64,000 nt of DNA from JAVBWI01 sp036677445. GTDB taxonomy: Bacteria > Bacillota > Clostridia > Christensenellales > CAG-138. The notes under the pieces were generated by a model. It was given only the letters and a program-made list of their open reading frames with translations, did not search any database and was not told where the DNA came from. The stretch is from the NCBI GenBank assembly GCA_036677445.1, contig JAVBWI010000006.1:248001-312000 (forward strand), written 5' to 3'. Shown here piece after piece: positions 44,572-51,868 of this stretch; the first letter of the stretch is position 1, and every line of letters starts with the position of its first letter. The translations under genes and the position numbers were made by a program.

Positions 44572-45099
44572 CTATGTAGCATCAAAATGACGTTCTGCAT
44601 TTCTGATTTGTGTAGCCCACTTTGTATCACTGAATAAATCTAAGATATCTTTGTTGATATCCCTGCCTCGAAATACTAGAAATGGATTGACTAAATATTT
44701 ATTCTGCTTTTTTGTGCCATTGGTATTCGGAATGCTTTTGATGATACCTTTATGCTCGAGCTGAGGCATTATTTTCCGTAAAGAACTGTATTCAATGCCA
44801 ACTATATCAGCAATATCTTGCATGCATAATATTTTCTTGTGATCGCGTAATAGACAATCATCATATCCGATATAATCAATTAGTTTTAGAAAGACATTCA
44901 TTTCAGATGTGGTTAAGACTTCAAACAGTTGAGACATTACGCCATTATAGAGCTTTATGAATCCAACATCTCTGTTAAACTTTAGTTCGTGTCCTTGTAT
45001 GTATTTCTCTTGGGTGTCTCTTATGATTCTATCGCCCTTACCAAGCTCCGTTATTATTTCCCCTGTGTCAATTTCTATTACCGCTCTTTTGTTGCCAAT
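44572..45099 (-). CDS. repL: RepL-like plasmid replication initiator
   Basis: About 176 residues. The C-terminal two thirds has ADIVGIEYSSLRKIMPQLEHKG (winged helix) and KYLVNPFLVFRGRDI, which parallels the MLNPELLMRGDD ending of staphylococcal RepL. The N-terminal part (VIEIDTGEIITELGKGDRI ... NRDVGFIKLYNGV) also matches, so translation must start upstream of the first ATG (44937). The only site with correct spacing is ATT 45099, nine bases after AAGGAGGTG. A role in initiating phage genome replication at its own origin is likely. Confidence 0.75.
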   Translation of the reverse strand: MGNKRAVIEIDTGEIITELGKGDRIIRDTQEKYIQGHELKFNRDVGFIKLYNGVMSQLFEVLTTSEMNVFLKLIDYIGYDDCLLRDHKKILCMQDIADIVGIEYSSLRKIMPQLEHKGIIKSIPNTNGTKKQNKYLVNPFLVFRGRDINKDILDLFSDTKWATQIRNAERHFDAT

Positions 45100-45136
45100 A
45101 AATAATCACCTCCTTCATACGGCTCTTGAAGTAGTG

Positions 45137-45373
45137 TCATTTTCTTTCCTCATAGTCTTCAATTGTCTTATCAAGTAATCTGTATGCCCTCGGTAACATT
45201 GTCAGTTCAAAAGCAATCATTGCTTCAAGTCCGAACACCGTCAACAGTATTTTATCAGCCAATGGCATTAACTCGCGGATTGTTGGTAGCAGAATATGCA
45301 CAGTCATGATTGCCGCTGTTGAAGCGACGAATCCAATAACCAGAAGGATAAGTACGCGAAATATAAACTTCAT
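45137..45373 (-). CDS. Small membrane protein, early operon
   Basis: 78 residues from ATG 45373 with AAAGGAAC upstream. Two membrane helices (FIFRVLILLVIGFVASTAAIM; ILLTVFGLEAMIAFELTML) and a short charged C-terminus (KTIEDYEERK). I do not recognise it. It lies just upstream of the RepL-like gene and is likely co-transcribed with it. Confidence 0.55.
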   Translation of the reverse strand: MKFIFRVLILLVIGFVASTAAIMTVHILLPTIRELMPLADKILLTVFGLEAMIAFELTMLPRAYRLLDKTIEDYEERK

Positions 45374-45582
45374 GTTATAAGTTCCTTTCAATTTTTTGTT
45401 TGCTTCGTTTTTGATTTTATAGGCAGAGATGCGTAAAATACGCGGTAGTTAGATACCTAAAAAAAATTCCTCCTTTTCAATCGTAAAATATATGATTTTG
45501 ATTTAGGGACTAAAAAATGGCGAGAAGCTTTCCGATAATCGGAAAGGTATTACACAAGATCAAATAGCAAAAGAACTATGTA

Positions 45583-45620
45583 GGCCGCCTCAAGCCCCTC
45601 CTAAAACCCGAGGCGGCATA
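45583..45620. repeat. Stem-loop downstream of the 119-residue gene
   Basis: GCCGCCTC and its complement GAGGCGGC flank a 17-base loop. No U-tract follows on either strand, so it may be a processing or weak termination structure. The stem sequence resembles the P63C terminator. Confidence 0.45.
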
Positions 45621-45648
45621 ATAGTATTGACTGGCCATTTAGTGGGTG

Positions 45649-46008
45649 TTATTTAAGCTTTGAACATATCTCTTTTCTGGTAATTTCTCGAACTGCAAAG
45701 TACAATGAGTTTAATGAATGAAGCCCTAGAGGTGAACATATTTCTTTTGCTTCATTCCAAATATCTTCATTTGAAATGTCTTGCGCAAGATTCATACCGC
45801 TGTCTGTGAGAAAAAAGCAATAAGGATCTCCTCTTAATAGACCCGCTTTTGTCATATAGACAATAAGATCTTTTTTATATTCTTCATTTTCTTCAATTAA
45901 GTCACCTAACCAAGTATGCACTAAAAAGGCAAACGGGTTTTTCTGAGAAGCAATAAACATAAGAACTTTGCGAATGTTATCAGTAATCTTTCCGAATTCT
46001 TTTTCCAT
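45649..46008 (-). CDS. Winged-helix-like small protein of unknown function
   Basis: 119 residues. The layout (KVLMFIASQKNPFAFLVHTWLGDLIEENEEYKKDLIVYMTKAGLL followed by CFFLTDSGMNLAQ) has the feel of a winged helix, with an LTDSG beta wing as in DUF2513-like proteins. AAAGGA precedes ATG 46008. Part of the early minus-strand operon between the 46.1 kb gene and the RepL-like gene. Confidence 0.5.
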   Translation of the reverse strand: MEKEFGKITDNIRKVLMFIASQKNPFAFLVHTWLGDLIEENEEYKKDLIVYMTKAGLLRGDPYCFFLTDSGMNLAQDISNEDIWNEAKEICSPLGLHSLNSLYFAVREITRKEICSKLK

Positions 46009-46110
46009 TAATTAATTCCTTTCTATTTGGTGTTTAGTCACTCGAGATAGTACTATAGATACGAGGCATCTATTGCTCTATAGGCGCTCACTTCCTTTCT
46101 CGCAATTTGC

Positions 46111-46740
46111 TTACTTAACCACGCGAAGATAATCCGGCATGGGTTTTTCATATGTCGTTGTTTCGCCAGTTTGGTTATTTGTGATTGTGCCTTTCTTCTT
46201 ATCAATAGAATACGTGGGAATATCATTATCGTCTGCCCATTCTTCAAGAAGTCCTTTTTCGCCATTCATCTGTCTTAGTTTGCTGACCGTGGATAAATAA
46301 TTTACCATAAACTCATTGATGCTATGATTCTCATAATCCCACAATAAATCATCTAATTTTTCGCCAATTGGTTGATCTGCATCATACTCTTTTAATGCGT
46401 TCATTGTGTAAAAGTAGTCCTTACAGCAGTATTTTTCTCCGTCGTAAACTTTATCAATTGGAAATAGATTGACCAGTTGATTGGGAGATAGTTTTTTCAT
46501 GAACATTCGAGCAGATTCAATAGCGGCAAGATACGATATAACATCTGCCTTTGTAATTACATCGTTCGGGTACTTATAATGATTGATGTACCTTACGCTA
46601 AGGTATACGAGCTTTATTATTGTTTCTGTATCGCCCTTTAGGAGTTCTTCTAGATGATTGTCGTATATCCTACGCATAGCAAGCAAGTATCGGACGTGTG
46701 GGAGAGTACCCCTGATAAGTTTGAGGTCTGGTTTGGTTAT
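46111..46740 (-). CDS. Uncharacterised early phage protein
   Basis: About 210 residues, helical, ending PTYSIDKKKGTITNNQTGE and MPDYLRVVK. No family recognised. The frame opens at a GTG (46749) that overlaps the ribosome site itself, so it cannot be used. ATA 46740 lies eight bases after AAGGAG and is the only correctly spaced start; the first in-frame ATG is about 25 codons inside with no ribosome site. It heads the early operon behind a TTGACG promoter. Confidence 0.6.
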   Translation of the reverse strand: MTKPDLKLIRGTLPHVRYLLAMRRIYDNHLEELLKGDTETIIKLVYLSVRYINHYKYPNDVITKADVISYLAAIESARMFMKKLSPNQLVNLFPIDKVYDGEKYCCKDYFYTMNALKEYDADQPIGEKLDDLLWDYENHSINEFMVNYLSTVSKLRQMNGEKGLLEEWADDNDIPTYSIDKKKGTITNNQTGETTTYEKPMPDYLRVVK

Positions 46741-46755
46741 AAAAATCACTCCTTC

Positions 46756-46792
46756 AAATTAGAATAGTAATCATAGATGCGTCAACAACGCA
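46756..46792 (-). promoter_or_regulatory. Early operon promoter with overlapping dyad
   Basis: Minus-strand TTGACG (46780-46785) and TAATTT (46756-46761), 18-base spacer. A perfect dyad TGCGT-CAACA-ACGCA (46778-46792) covers the -35 and is a candidate operator. Confidence 0.55.
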
Positions 46793-46889
46793 ACATACGG
46801 GCATATTTGCTGATAGACAGCAAAATGCGCCGATGCTAATACATCAGCTTAATGAAAACAGGTTATTGAGTTACTTGTAGGTTCTGGTT

Positions 46890-47038
46890 ATGGTTTGAGA
46901 TACTAGAACAAGATATGGCGACAGCAGAATAAAAACCTTTCTCCTTTCTATAAAATTTCTCCTTCTTTTCTGGGTACTTATTGGGGGTATTGTTATCTCG
47001 ACCGAGATAGATTAGGCGCTCAGGTGAGCGTTTTTTTT
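46890..47038 (+). ncRNA. Possible small RNA ending at a strong plus-strand terminator
   Basis: CGCTCA-GG-TGAGCG (47017-47030) followed by eight T is a good plus-strand terminator, yet no plus-strand gene lies upstream. The stretch before it has a TATCTCG-AC-CGAGATA palindrome (46994-47009), two CTCCTT-type pyrimidine runs and a weak possible promoter (TTGTAG/GATACT). A short regulatory RNA would explain the terminator. Confidence 0.35.
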
Positions 47039-47596
47039 AATGTAGCATATAAATCTTACAGTGTCAAGCGTTTTCAGACAGATTAAAATAAAATTGCTAA
47101 AAAATATATAGAACAAGATCTTCATAGCCGCAAGCTGATCACGGCCAAGTTCTTCGAGTAGTGATGTTTGTTCTTCTGGCGATAGTTTGACAAGAATTTT
47201 ACTGGCTGTGGTTTTATTAATGCCGCCTGAGTCAAGAATTTCTTTGAGTTCTGGAGTAAGTTTCTTTTCAATTTCAAGAAGTTCTTGAAGTGTTCGCTTA
47301 TTAGTGCCAAGCTGTTTAGCAATTTCTTCTATAGAGATGCGATTATCGCACGTCTTAGTAAAGCGATTTTCTCCCTGTTGCCTCCCCTTTAGCCGCACAT
47401 ATTCAACTGCAACCTTCCTCCTTTTCACCTCGTCATTCTTTTCTCGCCCAAAGTTCGCGACAAGAAGCAATTCAAGCTTCTCATCCTCGCTTTGAATATC
47501 ATCCCTGATGTCAACCGGCACCGTCTTCAATCCAATTTCACGAGCTGCTTTTAAGCGTTGATGACCACTAATAGAGTTCCTTATTTTAACAATGCG
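47012..47596 (-). pseudogene. ParB-like nuclease domain protein, 5'-truncated
   Basis: The open frame begins in mid-domain: NSISGHQRLKAAREIGLKTVPVDIRDDIQ, then VANFGREKNDEVKRRKVAVEYVRLKG, a helix-turn-helix (ISIEEIAKQLGTNKRTLQELL) and KTTASKILVKLSPEEQ. The N-terminal strand-helix region that precedes the GHQR motif in ParB is missing; an in-frame TGA (47597-47599) and a plus-strand gene occupy its place. No start with a ribosome site exists. The C-terminal 30 codons read through a terminator hairpin and look non-native. Confidence 0.75.
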
Positions 47597-47689
47597 TCAA
47601 AAGCATGCCTCGCTATCCATGCAAATTAGTTCGTAAGTTTTTAAGATTTGCGTGATAATATAATCAAAATACAAGGGGGGAATAATTAT

Positions 47690-47893
47690 ATGGCGAAGAT
47701 ATATCAGCGGCAAGAACCCAAAAATATTGCCAAGGACTATTACATAGAAGATACAAGGATTATAATCTGTACCGATGAATGTGTTCCGGATGGCCAAATA
47801 GACGGAATATTAGAGAAAATCGGGAAGATTATATCAAGGAGTAAAAGGAAAGAGCCTCAATCGAGTAAAACAGAGGAGGTAATAACGAAATGA
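47690..47893 (+). CDS. Small phage protein, DYYI family, copy 1
   Basis: 67 residues from ATG 47690 with AAGGGGGG upstream. The core KDYYIEDTRIIICTDECV followed by ILEKIGKIIS is repeated in the next gene, so the two are tandem paralogues. Similar short proteins are common in Firmicutes phages and conjugative elements; function unknown. Its stop overlaps the next start as ATGA. Confidence 0.65.
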   Translation: MAKIYQRQEPKNIAKDYYIEDTRIIICTDECVPDGQIDGILEKIGKIISRSKRKEPQSSKTEEVITK

Positions 47894-48087
47894 CTAAGCA
47901 GTCTGAACGGCGGATGAAAATACTGGAAGAATCCCAAAACGACGATGATGTAGCACGAGATTACTACATAGGTAATACAAGATGTAAAATTCATACTGAC
48001 AAATGCGTTAAAACACAACAGGAAGTAGACGAAATACTAGAAAGAATAGGGAAAATTATCTCGATGAATATTGATTGGAACGAATAA
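47890..48087 (+). CDS. Small phage protein, DYYI family, copy 2
   Basis: 65 residues; RDYYIGNTRCKIHTDKCV and ILERIGKIIS repeat the copy-1 core. Coupled to copy 1 through ATGA and followed by a terminator hairpin. Conserved Asp-Tyr-Tyr and a Cys at the same position in both suggest a compact fold; function unknown. Confidence 0.65.
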   Translation: MTKQSERRMKILEESQNDDDVARDYYIGNTRCKIHTDKCVKTQQEVDEILERIGKIISMNIDWNE

Positions 48088-48088
48088 T

Positions 48089-48138
48089 TGCACGAGCGAA
48101 TATGCTTGCACATCTTCCATTGCTCGCGCATTTTTATT
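48089..48138 (+). terminator. Terminator after the DYYI gene pair
   Basis: Nine-base stem with one mismatch (48089-48097 with 48122-48130) followed by TTTTTATTT. A second A/T-rich stem at 48191-48216 overlaps the 3' end of the repressor gene and would stop the same transcript. Confidence 0.65.
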
Positions 48139-48214
48139 TGCGTGTCTAATATCATGAACGTTTGGAATATGTCAAAATTTTGGATCACTCAAAGAAAAGG
48201 CCATAGCCCTTTCT

Positions 48215-48415
48215 TTATTGTTTTACATATCGCATTATATCCTCCGGCTGCACGTCAAGAGCATCACATATTCGGCACAATATTTCTGTTGTAATTGTTT
48301 CGCCGTTTCGTAGTTTACTAAGTGTTGGCGCGGAAATCCCAACTAATTTTCTGAACTCACTTTCTTTCATCTCGCGGTCAATTAATAGTTTAAACAATTT
48401 TTTATAGCTCATCAT
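48215..48415 (-). CDS. XRE-family repressor of the lysogeny switch
   Basis: 66 residues from ATG 48415, ten bases after GGAGG. A compact HTH: ESEFRKLVGISAPTLSKLRNG, then ILCRICDALDVQPEDIMRYV, the YozG-like Cro/C1 type. It is divergent from the plus-strand pair at 48.6-49.2 kb, and the two promoters are separated by repeated TTAAGTGA elements. It lacks the C-terminal peptidase domain of CI, so induction would not rely on self-cleavage. Confidence 0.8.
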   Translation of the reverse strand: MMSYKKLFKLLIDREMKESEFRKLVGISAPTLSKLRNGETITTEILCRICDALDVQPEDIMRYVKQ

Positions 48416-48453
48416 CTTCAAATATCCTCCTTATTCCTTACTATACGATTAAT

Positions 48454-48481
48454 ATTATAATCAGTCAATTAAATTTGTCAA
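48454..48481 (-). promoter_or_regulatory. Repressor promoter
   Basis: Minus-strand TTGACA (48476-48481) and TATAAT (48454-48459) with a 16-base spacer; perfect hexamers. Back to back with the plus-strand promoter at 48511. Confidence 0.8.
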
Positions 48482-48496
48482 CAGTTATTAAAATAT

Positions 48497-48552
48497 TTAA
48501 GTGATCGCTGTTGACATATATTAAGTGAACGCATATAATATTAAGCGTAAAG
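48497..48552 (+). promoter_or_regulatory. Consensus promoter with direct-repeat operators
   Basis: TTGACA (48511-48516), 17 bases, TATAAT (48534-48539): a perfect sigma-A promoter. TTAAGTGATCGC (48497-48508) and TTAAGTGAACGC (48521-48532) flank and enter it, with a weaker TTAAGCG at 48541. These are likely binding sites of the adjacent XRE repressor. Confidence 0.8.
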
Positions 48553-48596
48553 AATGCATTCTAAACGAATACTTAAATTACAAGGAGGATAATACC

Positions 48597-48956
48597 ATGA
48601 CATTCACGATTAACGGCAAAGCCTACTCAATCGAAACCACTGTTTCTGACTACTGCGGCGTTGAGGTACTTGAACAACTTACTGCAACCCTAGTCAACCA
48701 AAAGCGGTTTGATAGGTTGCACCGGCTTCTATTGGAAGGTAGGCAGTCACTTCCCACCAGAAAATGCACATGGATTGAGTTGGACTATTCAATCGATCCG
48801 ATTGCTATTAGCAACGTCACCATCACGATATTTGGTAGTGACGATGATATTATAGGCGCTGATGACTACACCGAATGTATTGACGTTAAACTGAGCGGAA
48901 CCGAAAAAGACATGTTTATAAAAATCATTGAAGGGAGCATAACCGAAAATGAGTAA
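48597..48956 (+). CDS. First gene of the repressed plus-strand operon
   Basis: 119 residues from ATG 48597 with AAGGAGG upstream. Alpha/beta, acidic C-terminus, no family recognised (FTINGKAYSIETTVSDYCG; WIELDYSIDPIAISNVTITIFG). It is the first gene under the strongest promoter in the window, divergent from the repressor, so it is expected to act early after induction. Candidate roles: recombination directionality factor or antirepressor. Confidence 0.6.
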   Translation: MTFTINGKAYSIETTVSDYCGVEVLEQLTATLVNQKRFDRLHRLLLEGRQSLPTRKCTWIELDYSIDPIAISNVTITIFGSDDDIIGADDYTECIDVKLSGTEKDMFIKIIEGSITENE

Positions 48957-49182
48957 AAGTTATGGTCATACCATCCTCGAAATTGTTCGTGCTGATGTAG
49001 CAAAGTCCTTGTTAGCCAGTAAGGTCGTTGACAATCCAGCGCACTACAGACTGTTATATGACCGTTTAAATAGTAACGGCAGTTATATACAGGTCTGGCA
49101 TAACGTAATCAACGGTACTACCGTACAAGTTGCATGTGACGATGTTTATGACTCGCTGAGTCCAGCCATGATCCGTGCATAA
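48949..49182 (+). CDS. Second gene of the repressed plus-strand operon
   Basis: 77 residues, overlapping the previous gene by eight bases. No family recognised (GHTILEIVRADVAKSLLASKVVDNPAHYRLLYDRLNS is too general). It ends 16 bases before a terminator, so the operon has only two genes. Small basic-acidic proteins of this size in serine-integrase phages can be excision factors, but the sequence gives no proof. Confidence 0.6.
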   Translation: MSKSYGHTILEIVRADVAKSLLASKVVDNPAHYRLLYDRLNSNGSYIQVWHNVINGTTVQVACDDVYDSLSPAMIRA

Positions 49183-49197
49183 CCACCTAGTCGCATT

Positions 49198-49241
49198 GCC
49201 CCGCATGGCACTCTCATATGTGCTGTACGGGGCTTAATTTT
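49198..49241 (+). terminator. Terminator of the two-gene operon
   Basis: GCCCCG (49198-49203) pairs with CGGGGC (49228-49233), with an inner GGCAC/GTGCT stem, then TTAATTTTAT. Confidence 0.7.
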
Positions 49242-49288
49242 ATATATTCATACCTCCAAAATTTATCAAATCATAGCAAAACGTCTAT

Positions 49289-49669
49289 TTATAATCCGCC
49301 TTTAATGGCACCTTGAACCATACCAGTAACAACCGCTGATGCAACATCTTTAATAACGTCTAAAGCCCACGGTAATCCCTTTTGTGTGATTGCTTCTTTG
49401 GTCTTATTCCAAACAGTTTCACTCCGAATTTTATCTAAGAATTCGTGCCCTTCCCAAGTCAATGATCCTACGCCGAAAATTCCCAATTCATTATTACCAA
49501 AAGATGCACCATAGTCACTTATTAGGCCAGCATCATAAAGTATCTTACAATGATAGGCCACTTGCTTTTGACCATAACCTTGAACTTTTAAGTTATAAAC
49601 TACGACATCAACATATTGTTCTTCAATGGCTATTAAAACCTTTCTGACAAGTTCCATGTCGCGTTCCAT
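49289..49669 (-). CDS. DUF2513 protein
   Basis: 126 residues. MERDMELVRKVLIAIEE at the start and LTWEGHEFLDKIRSETVWNKTKEAI near residue 70 are the DUF2513 signature; the C-terminal helix (ALDVIKDVASAVVTGMVQGAIKGG) may touch the membrane. DUF2513 proteins are winged-helix-like and common near repressor regions of prophages; their function is unknown. Confidence 0.85.
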   Translation of the reverse strand: MERDMELVRKVLIAIEEQYVDVVVYNLKVQGYGQKQVAYHCKILYDAGLISDYGASFGNNELGIFGVGSLTWEGHEFLDKIRSETVWNKTKEAITQKGLPWALDVIKDVASAVVTGMVQGAIKGGL

Positions 49670-49687
49670 TTTTTACCCCCCAATGAA

Positions 49688-49999
49688 TCAAAAATCTAAC
49701 GTCTTCAAAATTCTGATCTGTCTTTCTCTTCCACTACCTATAATTGAAATGTAACCCATCTTCTGCAGCCTGTACATAAACTTTCTGATCATAGGGATAT
49801 GATATGCATCCCCATAAACAGCTCTACAAATATCAGAATCAAACGGATTGCAATAATCAACTTTTGCCAAAGATAATTGATCCGTCAAGAAATTATATGT
49901 GCAGGTAAGTAAATCAGCGAATCCACCGGATATTTCTCCACGCTTTTGCTTTTTTAAGTATTCAATTTGTTCTTCAATAGACATCTCCGTATTCACCAT
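49688..49999 (-). CDS. Winged-helix-like small protein
   Basis: 103 residues from ATG 49999 with GGAGAG upstream. A helical N-terminus (MSIEEQIEYLKKQKRGEISGG) and a C-terminal MIRKFMYRLQKMGYISIIGSGRERQIRIL that looks like the recognition helix and wing of a winged-helix domain. Probably a regulator, co-directional with the DUF2513 gene 18 bases on. Confidence 0.5.
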   Translation of the reverse strand: MVNTEMSIEEQIEYLKKQKRGEISGGFADLLTCTYNFLTDQLSLAKVDYCNPFDSDICRAVYGDAYHIPMIRKFMYRLQKMGYISIIGSGRERQIRILKTLDF

Positions 50000-50028
50000 A
50001 GCTCTCCTTGTGTTATCGACCACTTTTC

Positions 50029-50739
50029 TTAATCAATCCCATATCTCTTTTTAATTTGTACTATCTTCAAATAATCTTGATACCAATCATAGTTTGGAAT
50101 AACAGGTTTACAAATCCGGCATGGTTCCATATTTCGAGCATAATATGCATGCATGGCTTTACCTGCATATCTACAATTCTTTCTATGATATTTTCCGTAT
50201 ACACTAGACATATATACCGTGTGATTAATGCCCCACCCGCTTGAATTATTATCTTTTGGTAGTCCATCATTGCCAATTGCTGTATTGGATGGTTTGGAAA
50301 CCAGATCCATTATGTTTTTTCCACTATATAATTCGGTATACTTTTTCTTCTCTTCAAGAAATTCTGCATGTGCTTTTGCTTGTACTTTCTTTGTTTCTGC
50401 TCTCTCAATTATCCGTTTCATCACATAATATATTGCTATTATTGCGAGCACCCAATATATCCAAGTACTACTTTTATTAGATGATGATGCGCTTGGGCTA
50501 TTCGAACTACTATTTTTATTCGATATCGATGAAGATGCGCCTGATTTAGACGCATATGGGCATACACCATTTATATGTTGATGCGCAGGCTGGCCATGAT
50601 GATAATGATACTCACCGGTGCTACGATTATAGTGCCCCCCATTTGCGTCTGTCCGTCCAGAATGTGCAAATGCACAAGCTGAATATAGTAATATTATGAT
50701 AGATATAAAAATTAAGGAAGCACGTTTTATATAATTCAC
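50029..50739 (-). CDS. Secreted YHYH protein with membrane helix and C-terminal Cys/His motif
   Basis: 236 residues from GTG 50739 (GGGG seven bases upstream). A signal peptide (LIFISIIILLYSACAFA) precedes a YHYH segment (HSGRTDANGGHYNRSTGEYHYHHG). After a Ser/Asn-rich linker comes a membrane helix (IYWVLAIIAIYYVM), a coiled region, and a C-terminal block KYHRKNCRY ... EPCRIC. This block is also in the lipoprotein on the other strand. Likely envelope-exposed in the lysogen; biochemical role unknown. Confidence 0.65.
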   Translation of the reverse strand: MNYIKRASLIFISIIILLYSACAFAHSGRTDANGGHYNRSTGEYHYHHGQPAHQHINGVCPYASKSGASSSISNKNSSSNSPSASSSNKSSTWIYWVLAIIAIYYVMKRIIERAETKKVQAKAHAEFLEEKKKYTELYSGKNIMDLVSKPSNTAIGNDGLPKDNNSSGWGINHTVYMSSVYGKYHRKNCRYAGKAMHAYYARNMEPCRICKPVIPNYDWYQDYLKIVQIKKRYGID

Positions 50740-50941
50740 TTTGAAACCCCGTAAGTATTGCCTATACTTCAAGAACTATGTAACATTATAGCATATAATC
50801 ACAATTGGGCATATATTTAACTGCAATTTATATCACATTATGGTATAGTATGGTTATACTTATCAGGATCAAAACAAAAAGTAATCTGTACGAACTACTG
50901 GTATCCCCACTACCTGTTATTTGAATATGGAGGTTTTACAA

Positions 50942-51448
50942 ATGAAAAGGTTGCTTCTCTTCCTGCTTGTTGCTTTACTGCTAGCTGGTTGCAACGCGCC
51001 ATCCTCTCCGAGCGTAGATACCGATAGTATCTATCAGCAGGGGTATACTCAAGGCTACAACGATGGCTATCAGGCAGCAAAAGAAGAAGTTACTCCTGAG
51101 CCGATTGCCGTAACGCCGCAGACACTTGAAGACAAGGTAGACAACCTCTTTACCGAATCTGAGCAAACAGATTCCAAAGAATCAACTCCGGTACCAACAA
51201 ATGATCCAACTCTGAGGCCTACGACACAACCTACAAAAGCGCCAACACCTAAGCCTACAGCAAAACCCACAACTAAACCTACGCCTGAATCTGTTGTAGA
51301 AGCACCGAAAAGCCAGACTGTATATATTACTGATACAGGCAAGAAATATCATCGGGATGGCTGTCAGTATCTCAGCAAAAGCAAACATGCCATTGATCTC
51401 GAAAAAGCTATTTCTAGCGGATATACTGCCTGTTCAAAATGCTGGTGA
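50942..51448 (+). CDS. Phage-encoded lipoprotein with C-terminal Cys/His motif
   Basis: 168 residues from ATG 50942 with GGAGG upstream. Lipobox LLAGC at the end of the signal peptide, then YQQGYTQGYNDGYQAA, a Thr/Pro/Lys linker (TPKPTAKPTTKPTPE), and a C-terminal domain KYHRDGCQYL ... ACSKCW resembling a small zinc or Ada-type metal-binding fold. The linker is like that of the host SleB-type lipoprotein. Last gene before attR; a lysogenic-conversion role is likely. Confidence 0.7.
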   Translation: MKRLLLFLLVALLLAGCNAPSSPSVDTDSIYQQGYTQGYNDGYQAAKEEVTPEPIAVTPQTLEDKVDNLFTESEQTDSKESTPVPTNDPTLRPTTQPTKAPTPKPTAKPTTKPTPESVVEAPKSQTVYITDTGKKYHRDGCQYLSKSKHAIDLEKAISSGYTACSKCW

Positions 51449-51868
51449 TTATCAGTGCAGGATATCACTCATTTTTTTGCTCCAGTACGCTCTAGGACAG
51501 CCTGTGTGGCGTTTTGAGATAGCAGCAAGGGATTTTTCCTTCCGTAATTCAAGACGCATTTAAAGGCCTTCTGTACCTTCGTAACGCAATCGACTTCATC
51601 ACAAGCATTTGAGTTGTATGCTTTTGGAGCGCAACCTCTCCTATCCTTCCAAGACATACCGATTTGCAATTTTTATTGAAGAAAAAAAACACGCTAATAC
51701 CCGCACAATAGCTAAAGACGCTCTTACAAAAGGTAAACCTCAACACAAAGGCTCTCTGCGCTCAAGTTTATCTTTTATCTTCACCACGTAGCTCATATGA
51801 TCCTGAAAACGAAGGTATATTCTTTACCGTTTCGATCATAGGTTTTGATTTCTAACCTGTCCGGTTCA
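51449..51868. other. Noncoding phage end next to attR
   Basis: I find no gene with a ribosome site. In the excised circle, minus-strand bases 51,871-51,793 would extend the integrase frame by 25 codons. The rest is AT-rich and without clear repeats. Confidence 0.55.

Noticed and set aside
47012..47101. C-terminal 30 codons of the ParB-like frame as native coding sequence
   Set aside because: They read through a terminator hairpin and a run of A; the domain ends near LLEELGRDQLAAMK.
51469..51746. Two overlapping minus-strand frames near attR
   Set aside because: No ribosome sites and no recognisable sequence; kept as noncoding.
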